Shown here: piece by piece, positions 1 to 4,877 of the stretch
Position numbering within the stretch: position 1 is the stretch's first letter
Layout of the letters: each line of letters opens with the position of its first letter
Source: Candidatus Nitrosopelagicus sp.
GTDB taxonomy: Archaea > Thermoproteota > Nitrososphaeria > Nitrososphaerales > Nitrosopumilaceae
Length of the DNA stretch: 7,404 bases
NCBI GenBank assembly: GCA_012964965.1
Contig: DTTB01000116.1
Location: 1 to 7,404 of the forward strand
Direction: 5' to 3'
Made by a program: the position numbers and the translations under genes
Notes under the pieces: generated by a model
Seen by the model: only the letters and a program-made list of their open reading frames with translations
Told to the model about the DNA's origin: nothing
Databases searched by the model: none

Positions 1-1
1 T

Positions 2-262
2 CTAGCAACTGATGGAAAAATTTTGAGAACAAAAGAAAGTATGAGAAATCTCTTGCAAAACAGAGGAATTCCTGAAGATGCTGAGATTATAACATACTGT
101 GGCAGCGTTGGCACACTATCAGGTTTAGCATATTATGCTCTCAAATCGATAGGTATTCCAAACGTAAAGCTTTACGTTAACTCGTTTAAGGAATGGAAAA
201 AACTTGAGAAGCCTATTGGCAAACAAGAGAACGCCAGCTACTGGGATCTTTCTGCAGAATAA
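2..262 (+). CDS. Rhodanese-family sulfurtransferase, C-terminal part (5' end outside window)
   Basis: The reading frame is open from the left edge, so this is the last 86 residues of a longer protein; the internal TTG at 23 is probably not the real start. The visible part has the usual rhodanese C-terminal layout: a helix ending in G-I-P, a beta strand (EIITY), then a loop that starts with the candidate catalytic cysteine (Cys codon 98-100, loop CGSVGT), a helix (LAYYALKSIG), and a closing NVKLYVNSFKEW strand-turn that matches the family's 'NV.vY.GS..EW' ending. Family members move sulfane sulfur from thiosulfate or 3-mercaptopyruvate to an acceptor through a Cys persulfide. The loop order is unusual: classical two-domain enzymes have C-x-x-G-V-T, whereas here Val and Gly are swapped (C-G-S-V-G-T). 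Which donor is used cannot be told. The gene ends 7 nt from the convergent TPR gene. The family is fairly sure; the exact substrate is unknown. Confidence 0.8.
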   Translation, partial: LATDGKILRTKESMRNLLQNRGIPEDAEIITYCGSVGTLSGLAYYALKSIGIPNVKLYVNSFKEWKKLEKPIGKQENASYWDLSAE

Positions 263-269
263 CCTAAAA

Positions 270-1526
270 TTAATTTCTAGCCAAATCGCTACGAAGTTTT
301 TTCATAACAGAAACTTCCATGTCATCAAGTAATGCTAATATTTTTTTCTTATTATCTAGTAAAAAGTCCAACCCTTTGTCCTTCAGTCTTATTTTAAACA
401 GCCTGATTTCTCTATGTTCTTCTAAAAAGTCGTCTATCATTTCCTGCCCACATTTTTCGGGATTGATGAATAGATTACAATACTCAATCGTTTTTTCCAG
501 CTCCTCATCTTCAATTGTTGTTGTTATCAGCTGAATTGCTTCGGCTAGATTTTTAAGATCTTTTACTGGCTTTGGCAGAGATTTCTTTGGTATTCCCAAT
601 ATACCTCTTTTTGTTGTTCCAACCTTGTTTGCCACTTCAGGAACTAAATCATATGTATCTACGATACTCCATACTTTTCTTATCTCATGTTTTATAACTA
701 GTCCTTTTCTCATTAGTCTGTCCAAGCATTTCAATACATCTTCTTTATCCAAGAATGTAGTCCACACTATTGAACCAATTGTATGATAACCTTGACGCAG
801 TGATTCGATTACAACTACTTCAACAATTCTTTTGAATCCTTCCTCAAGTCTTACATTCATAAAATCTTTGTCTTTCACAGCACGTTTTGCATTTTTAACA
901 TCGATTACAATTGAACGGACAAGAGCGTCAAGTGATTGAGGAACCTCGTTTAGCATAGAAAGATAGCATGATCTGTTATACCACGCCATACCAAATGTTG
1001 GATCAGAATCAATTGCCTTGTCCGCACAATCGAGCGCTTTTCCATAACTCTTGCGTTCATAAAATACCAAACTTTTAAGATTCCACGCATCTGCATTTGT
1101 TACATCAATATCTAGGACCTTATCATACGCTCTCATCGATTCTGTGTAGTCCTCCATGTGAAATCTAGCATAGCCTAACTTCAAAAGCGCATCAACATCA
1201 TTTGGATCTATTCTTAAAATCATCTGGAATGCATGAGAAGCATCTTCAAGTTTCAAATCAGCCATAAGATTAATGCCCTTGCTGAACAGTTTTTTACGGT
1301 TAAAGTCTACATCGGTCAGACTTGTCTCGTCTTTTTTAACAAGTTTACCCTTGGTTGATTTGAGAGAATTAGATGGTTTTTTGAGTGGCTTTTTTTCTTC
1401 TGGGTTTTTATTGATTGTATCAATCTTGTCAGATGACTTAGATTCTTTTCCCATCATTTTTTTCTTTCTTAGGAAAAATTCTGGAATATCGTTTGTATTA
1501 TCAGATTCATCTGAGAATTCGTTCAT
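270..1526 (-). CDS. TPR-repeat protein with a C-terminal winged-helix-like segment
   Basis: A 418-residue soluble protein with no signal peptide or membrane segment. Residues 1-75 are polar, Lys/Ser-rich and probably disordered. Four tandem TPR units follow at about 78-110, 111-144, 145-178 and 179-212, each with the A-A-P type spacing and ends such as 'ILRIDPND' and 'AIDSDPTF'. Residues 213-235 (AKRAVKDKDF...) resemble the capping segment often found after TPR arrays. Residues about 232-290 look like a winged helix: IVWTTFLDKEDVLKCLDRL as helix-turn-helix, then GLVIKHEIRKVWSIVD as a beta wing. The last 90 residues are charged and helical. TPRs bind proteins and the winged helix may bind DNA or another protein, so a regulatory or scaffold role is an inference. 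The gene is divergent from the collagen-like gene across 110 bp and may act with it. The first ATG is chosen because a TATA-like element sits about 32 bp upstream. Another start at the Met-Met pair (residues 24-25) is possible. Confidence 0.85.
   Translation of the reverse strand: MNEFSDESDNTNDIPEFFLRKKKMMGKESKSSDKIDTINKNPEEKKPLKKPSNSLKSTKGKLVKKDETSLTDVDFNRKKLFSKGINLMADLKLEDASHAFQMILRIDPNDVDALLKLGYARFHMEDYTESMRAYDKVLDIDVTNADAWNLKSLVFYERKSYGKALDCADKAIDSDPTFGMAWYNRSCYLSMLNEVPQSLDALVRSIVIDVKNAKRAVKDKDFMNVRLEEGFKRIVEVVVIESLRQGYHTIGSIVWTTFLDKEDVLKCLDRLMRKGLVIKHEIRKVWSIVDTYDLVPEVANKVGTTKRGILGIPKKSLPKPVKDLKNLAEAIQLITTTIEDEELEKTIEYCNLFINPEKCGQEMIDDFLEEHREIRLFKIRLKDKGLDFLLDNKKKILALLDDMEVSVMKKLRSDLARN
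297..302 (+). terminator. Oligo-T tract, possible terminator of the sulfurtransferase gene
   Basis: A run of six T residues lies about 35 nt past the stop codon of the sulfurtransferase gene, inside the 3' end of the convergent TPR gene. Archaeal RNA polymerase commonly terminates at T-runs without needing a hairpin, and I see no strong stem here. The T-run also encodes Lys codons on the other strand, so it may be coincidental. Confidence 0.25.
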
Positions 1527-1552
1527 TATATTTCCAATATGGTGATATGTCT

Positions 1553-1562
1553 AGATAAATAC
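1553..1562 (-). promoter_or_regulatory. Probable TATA box for the TPR gene
   Basis: On the minus strand this reads GTATTTATCT, preceded by a purine-rich AAAGA that could serve as BRE. Its centre is about 32 bp upstream of the ATG, which implies a transcript with little or no leader, as is common in archaea. The call is by eye only; the surrounding region is A+T-rich, so chance matches are likely. Confidence 0.35.
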
Positions 1563-1596
1563 TCTTTGTTAATAATCAAAATTTTCACTTTTTACG

Positions 1597-1612
1597 CTGA
1601 AAAATATAAAAA
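1597..1612 (+). promoter_or_regulatory. Probable BRE and TATA box for the collagen-like gene
   Basis: CTGAAAAATATAAAAA contains a BRE-like GAAAA followed by TATAAAAA (1605-1612). The TATA centre is about 28 bp upstream of the TTG start, so transcription would begin at or within a few bases of the start codon. This is the best promoter match in the window. The element lies in the 110-bp region between two divergent genes, about 45 bp from the promoter assigned to the TPR gene, so both could be controlled together. Confidence 0.5.
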
Positions 1613-1626
1613 TACTTCAACTTAAC

Positions 1627-1630
1627 AAGG
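1627..1630 (+). promoter_or_regulatory. Shine-Dalgarno-like AAGG before a TTG start
   Basis: AAGG lies 6 nt before the TTG at 1637, a normal SD distance, and it supports TTG as the start since no in-frame ATG is near. It fits poorly with the TATA box at 1605, which would place the transcript start downstream of this AAGG. Either it is not used or a second, upstream promoter exists. Confidence 0.35.
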
Positions 1631-1636
1631 TCAATA

Positions 1637-2716
1637 TTGTCTAAAAAAATCGAAGTGTCAGGTCCATCACCATTCGGATCATCCTCTGGCGTTTTCGAGG
1701 CTGAAATTTTTATAACTGCAAACAAGCCTTCAGATGATAATATTAGTAATCAAACATTTGATTCATTATGGAAAGATACTTTTCACCTCACGGCAAGTAA
1801 TGGCGCTTTTTTTGAAATCCTAGGAAGTGATAGCAATCCTATTCCTGATAATGTGTTTAAGCATGATTCAGTTTGGATTATAGTTAAAGATCAATTTTCT
1901 CCCTCGCATGTTTCGTTTGAATTTAATATTTCTAAAAAAGTTGAGAATATAGAATCAACTGACACTACCTCAGAACCATCCATAAGCAAAAAACGGATTT
2001 CATTACCTCCTAGACCTGGTCCACGTGGTTACATTGGTCCACCTGGTGAGAAGGGAAGATCTGGTGGTAGTGGTGCCCTTGGCGATAAAGGTGACAGAGG
2101 TGACAAGGGTCCTGTTGGCAACCAAGGCGATAAGGGTGACAAGGGATCTACTGGTGACAAAGGAGACAAAGGTATTACCGGATCAGTTGGTGATAAAGGC
2201 AAAACAGGAGAAACAGGCCCTCCTGGCATTCAGGGTGATAAAGGAATTCAGGGACCTAATGGTGACAAAGGAGACAAAGGTCTTACCGGACCAATCGGTA
2301 ACAAAGGTCCTCAGGGTCCTCAAGGTCCACCCGGTGACAAAGGTCTGACTGGAATTCCTGGACCACAAGGTGAAAAAGGAGTTCGTGGTCCACTTGGTCC
2401 ACAAGGCGAACGTGGTCCTCCAGGCAAATCTGGTCCAACAGGTCCTCCCGGTCCACAAGGAGTTCAAGGTCCTCAAGGTGCCTCTGGAATTACTGGTCCT
2501 ACAGGACCAGCTGGTGAAATGGGTCCGCCTGGTGATAAGGGTGAAGTTGGTCCTCCCGGTCCACGAGGTCCACCAGGTACACCTGGCGAAAGTGGAACTG
2601 CCGGAGGAATGTCTGACGAAGGAAAAACATTGATCAAAGATCTATTAGAATTATTAGCATCTAAAAACATCATCACCACTGAAGAGCAAATTAAGCTTTC
2701 TAGTTATCTGTACTAG
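1637..2716 (+). CDS. Collagen-like protein with 66 uninterrupted Gly-X-Y triplets
   Basis: A 359-residue protein in three parts. Residues 1-100 form a globular, beta-rich domain (pattern [16 protein letters not shown]...PIP..VF..DSVWI.V.D), similar in style to N-terminal domains that precede collagen repeats in some bacterial surface proteins; this similarity is from memory of patterns, not a search. Residues 101-127 are a Ser/Thr/Pro-rich linker. Residues 128-325 are 66 perfect Gly-X-Y triplets, expected to form a triple helix in a homotrimer. GDK occurs 12 times, 10 of them in the first half; GPP occurs 8 times, 6 of them in the second half. Lys-Gly-Asp pairs are known to stabilise bacterial collagens that lack hydroxyproline. 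Residues 326-359 are an amphipathic helix-turn-helix ([20 protein letters not shown]) that could be a trimerisation or docking tail. There is no signal peptide, membrane anchor or sorting motif, so the protein is probably cytoplasmic or exported by an unusual route. The start is TTG. The 94-aa gene follows 11 nt later. Confidence 0.9.
   Translation: MSKKIEVSGPSPFGSSSGVFEAEIFITANKPSDDNISNQTFDSLWKDTFHLTASNGAFFEILGSDSNPIPDNVFKHDSVWIIVKDQFSPSHVSFEFNISKKVENIESTDTTSEPSISKKRISLPPRPGPRGYIGPPGEKGRSGGSGALGDKGDRGDKGPVGNQGDKGDKGSTGDKGDKGITGSVGDKGKTGETGPPGIQGDKGIQGPNGDKGDKGLTGPIGNKGPQGPQGPPGDKGLTGIPGPQGEKGVRGPLGPQGERGPPGKSGPTGPPGPQGVQGPQGASGITGPTGPAGEMGPPGDKGEVGPPGPRGPPGTPGESGTAGGMSDEGKTLIKDLLELLASKNIITTEEQIKLSSYLY
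2018..2611 (+). repeat. Gly-X-Y (9-bp period) coding tract
   Basis: A continuous 594-bp stretch in which every third codon is GGN, most often GGT. The coding strand is G-rich with a 9-bp period and many short repeats built on GGTGACAAAGG and GGTCCTCAAGGTCC. It is the DNA form of the collagen domain. Such tracts expand or contract easily by slippage or recombination, so length differences between strains are expected. Confidence 0.9.
2117..2332 (+). repeat. Two tandem 108-bp (36-residue) imperfect copies inside the collagen tract
   Basis: Residues 161-196 and 197-232 align without gaps: 23 of 36 residues are identical, 12 of them obligate glycines and 11 at X or Y positions. At the DNA level 2153-2182 and 2261-2290 differ at one position in 30. 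This points to a past duplication of a 12-triplet unit as one step in the growth of the collagen domain. Confidence 0.6.
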
Positions 2717-2727
2717 GCGAAATTAAG

Positions 2728-3012
2728 ATGAGCGAAACACCGAATAAAATAGAATTTAAAATGTTGGATCACGAAAGATTAGAAAATGATTTTGTTTCAT
2801 TTAAGCTTGAAGATGGAACCATTGTAAAAGTTAAAGTTGATTTAGATAGAGTTGGAATCGCCATAAATTTTACAAATCCTGACGGCACACCACATTATGC
2901 AATCAACACTTCAGTCAAATTATCTATTATACCAAAAAACAAAAAATTTTCAGTTGAAAAAAAATCAGTTAAAGGAAAACAAAGTTCCCCTCCAAACCAA
3001 ATGTTTAGTTGA
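2728..3012 (+). CDS. Small conserved-looking hypothetical protein downstream of the collagen-like gene
   Basis: A 94-residue protein I do not recognise. Residues 6-75 look like a compact beta-rich fold: alternating hydrophobic strands FVSFKLEDG, TIVKVKVDL, VGIAINFTN, then an NPDGTP turn and VKLSIIPK. The last 20 residues are Lys/Ser/Pro-rich and probably flexible. There is no signal peptide, membrane segment, Cys pair or obvious catalytic motif. It starts 11 nt after the collagen-like stop codon on the same strand, with no promoter-like element between, so the two are very likely cotranscribed. A partner, chaperone or cap for the collagen-like protein is the natural guess from position only. 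It ends 10 nt from the convergent GTPase gene. Confidence 0.75.
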   Translation: MSETPNKIEFKMLDHERLENDFVSFKLEDGTIVKVKVDLDRVGIAINFTNPDGTPHYAINTSVKLSIIPKNKKFSVEKKSVKGKQSSPPNQMFS

Positions 3013-3036
3013 ATTTTGATATTTATCTGGTTTTTA
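3013..3036 (+). terminator. T-rich tract, possible terminator of the collagen operon
   Basis: Directly after the stop codon of the 94-aa gene the plus strand is T-rich (ATTTTGATATTTATCTGG) and ends in five T residues at 3031-3035. This fits hairpin-independent archaeal termination. It overlaps the stop codon region of the convergent GTPase gene. Confidence 0.35.
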
Positions 3037-4126
3037 TGATGGTTAAAACATCCTCATCTTGCAGTATATGATTTAATCCAACCCTCTGCCCACCGAATTT
3101 TACACTTTTACCCCAAACAAGCGCATACCTAAAATCTTTACGCAATTTTCTATGTAAATTATTGCATACGTCTAAAACAGAATTTCCATTCCTGATAATT
3201 AATGGTTCTTTGTAATCTGTTTTACCACCCTTTGGGCGCATATAAATTCTGATAAACTGTAACTCATCATATATTCGGTCCCTTAATTCTTCAATATTGA
3301 TATTCGCATCCGCGGAAACTGGAATAAATTCACTCTTAATCTTTTTTGACGCTTTTTTAAGAAATTTTTCATTAACTAAATCAATTTTATTTAAAACCGT
3401 AATTGATTTTGTATATGTTCTATTACCCGTAATGAGATCAACTAATTGCTCAGAATCAATATCCTCACGAATTACAACTCTTGCGCTTGTATATCCATAA
3501 ACATTAAGAATATCTTTGAGAAGTTTTTCTGACATTTTTTTTAATTTAACTTGCTGGGCAATTGCAATTCCACCGGTTGTGGATTTTTCAATTACTATAT
3601 TGGGAGGCTTTTGATTTAATCTAAGACCGATATTTGATAATTCCTTCGTTAAAACATCTTCGTGATATGGTTGAAAGACATCAAGAACTAACAGTACAAT
3701 ATCAGCACTTCTTGCTACTGACAAAATTCTTTTTCCAAGACCCCTACCACTTGACGCTCCCTTAATAATTCCCGGAAGATCAAGCATCTGAATTTTTGCA
3801 CCTCGGTATTCTAAAACTCCAGGAACAACTGTCGTGGTAGTAAACAGAAATGCACCTACAGACGATTTTGAGCCCGTTAGCCTGTTAAGTAATGTTGATT
3901 TTCCAACACTAGGAAGTCCAATAAAAACAACCGTTGCATCTCCACTCCTTTTTACATCAAATCCATCTGATTTTTTAGCACTTTTTTTGATTTGAATTGT
4001 TTCCTGTTCTCTTTTCAGTTTTGCAATTTTTGCCTTTAACAGTCCAATGTGATGTTCAGTTGCCTTGTTAAGCTGTGTTCTTGCAATCTCATCCTGAATG
4101 GCTTTAATCTTTTCAGGCACACCCAT
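3023..4126 (-). CDS. DRG-family GTP-binding protein (OBG/DRG superfamily) with TGS domain
   Basis: A 367-residue protein, the usual length for archaeal DRG. The N-terminus (residues 1-48) is the basic helical hairpin typical of DRG proteins (EKIKAIQDEIARTQLNKAT). GTPase motifs are complete: G1 GLPSVGKST at 70-78, G2 Thr run at 96-99, G3 DLPG at 116-119, G4 NKID at 246-249 and G5 SAD at 271-273. The insert between G3 and G4 (about 165-240) corresponds to the DRG-specific S5D2L region. Residues 290-366 form a TGS domain (ending VGLNHILQDEDVLTIIK). Eukaryotic homologues Rbg1/Drg1 act on translating or stalled ribosomes; a similar role in translation is inferred here. The gene is convergent with the collagen operon (10 nt) and divergent from the phosphatase gene, their starts about 34 nt apart. 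The ATG start fits the conserved family N-terminus. Confidence 0.95.
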   Translation of the reverse strand: MGVPEKIKAIQDEIARTQLNKATEHHIGLLKAKIAKLKREQETIQIKKSAKKSDGFDVKRSGDATVVFIGLPSVGKSTLLNRLTGSKSSVGAFLFTTTTVVPGVLEYRGAKIQMLDLPGIIKGASSGRGLGKRILSVARSADIVLLVLDVFQPYHEDVLTKELSNIGLRLNQKPPNIVIEKSTTGGIAIAQQVKLKKMSEKLLKDILNVYGYTSARVVIREDIDSEQLVDLITGNRTYTKSITVLNKIDLVNEKFLKKASKKIKSEFIPVSADANINIEELRDRIYDELQFIRIYMRPKGGKTDYKEPLIIRNGNSVLDVCNNLHRKLRKDFRYALVWGKSVKFGGQRVGLNHILQDEDVLTIIKTR

Positions 4127-4148
4127 GATCTATCCGCTGGCGTTTCAG

Positions 4149-4156
4149 TTATTATG
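4149..4156 (+). promoter_or_regulatory. Weak TATA-like element before the phosphatase gene
   Basis: TTATTATG is centred about 26 bp upstream of the in-frame TTG at 4179. If it is the real TATA box, the transcript would start at that TTG and be leaderless, which would argue for the shorter 230-residue phosphatase. The match is weak. Confidence 0.2.
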
Positions 4157-4160
4157 CGCT

Positions 4161-4871
4161 ATGATTCAAAAATATTACTTGAAAAAAAAGACATTTGCAA
4201 TTGATATTGATGGAACAATCACTTTGAATGGTATGGGAACAATTCATCTCGAGGCATTGTCAAGACTACGCTCTTTGAAGGATGAGGGTCATAATGTTGT
4301 TCTCGTAACTGGAAGATCTTCTGTAGAGGGATATCTTCTTTCAATATTTGGCGGATTAACACATTTGGCTGTCGGTGAAAATGGTGGTTGCATAACTTTT
4401 GGTGATAAAATTCAACATAAGATGCTTGGAAATAAGGGTGAATGCATTCACGCTCTTGCAACTATTCAATCAAGAATAGATATAGAAATAAAAGAAAAAC
4501 CTGTTTTTCCTAGAATGACAGAGGTTGTGTTAGAACGAACCTTTGAGATCGATAAAGCCCAAAAAATAATAGATATAGAGAATCTTAATGTGGTTTTAGC
4601 TGATAGTGGCTATGCTTATCACATAAATTCCAAAAGTGTTAACAAAGGCTCTGGATTTTTAGAGGCGATAAAAATTCTCGGTGTAGATTTGGAGGATGTG
4701 ATTGCTATAGGTGATAGTGAAACTGACGTTCCTCTGTTTAAAATAGTGAAAAATAGTATTGCTGTCTCAAATTCCACTGAAAATCTAAAAAAAATAGCTA
4801 AAATTGTTACAACCAAGAAATCAGGAGAAGGTGTTCTTGAAGGGTTAGATAGTATATTATCTGAAAGTTGA
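4161..4871 (+). CDS. HAD-superfamily phosphatase, probable archaeal phosphoglycolate phosphatase
   Basis: HAD phosphatase of the Cof-like (IIB) class. All four motifs are visible, numbered from the ATG at 4161: motif I DIDGT (15-19, nucleophile Asp15 and acid Asp17), motif II VTGRS (49-53), motif III Lys162 in NKGSG, and motif IV GDSETD (184-189). The cap domain lies between motifs II and III. Length and motifs fit the archaeal phosphoglycolate phosphatase family (about 224-231 residues), which clears 2-phosphoglycolate; related sugar-phosphate phosphatases cannot be excluded. The start is uncertain. ATG 4161 gives 236 aa; TTG 4179 gives 230 aa starting MKKKTFAIDIDGT, which best fits the family; ATG 4125 and ATG 4098 would overlap the divergent GTPase gene and add unlikely residues. 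argS follows 6 nt after the stop, so the two are probably cotranscribed. Confidence 0.85.
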   Translation: MIQKYYLKKKTFAIDIDGTITLNGMGTIHLEALSRLRSLKDEGHNVVLVTGRSSVEGYLLSIFGGLTHLAVGENGGCITFGDKIQHKMLGNKGECIHALATIQSRIDIEIKEKPVFPRMTEVVLERTFEIDKAQKIIDIENLNVVLADSGYAYHINSKSVNKGSGFLEAIKILGVDLEDVIAIGDSETDVPLFKIVKNSIAVSNSTENLKKIAKIVTTKKSGEGVLEGLDSILSES

Positions 4872-4877
4872 TGGAGT

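Noticed and set aside
319..534. 71-aa plus-strand frame inside the TPR gene
   Set aside because: Ser/Ile-rich antisense shadow of Lys/Asp/Glu-rich coding sequence, with no domain or promoter.
1273..1545. 90-aa plus-strand frame opposite the TPR gene N-terminus, with hydrophobic stretches
   Set aside because: It arises from the antisense of the disordered Lys-rich region; the TPR reading is clearly coding.
2018..2611. Repeat-rich tract considered as a CRISPR array or minisatellite
   Set aside because: There are no constant repeats with unique spacers; the 9-bp period follows Gly-X-Y coding exactly.
2025..2633. Val/Lys/Leu-rich frames on the plus strand shifted against the collagen gene
   Set aside because: The periodic codons of the true frame keep shifted frames free of stops; the encoded sequences are low-complexity echoes.
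2029..2679. Pro-rich open frames on the minus strand opposite the collagen tract (for example 2029-2229 and 2473-2679)
   Set aside because: They are mirror images of the Gly-X-Y codons (GGN reads as Pro or similar on the other strand) and have no independent start signals.
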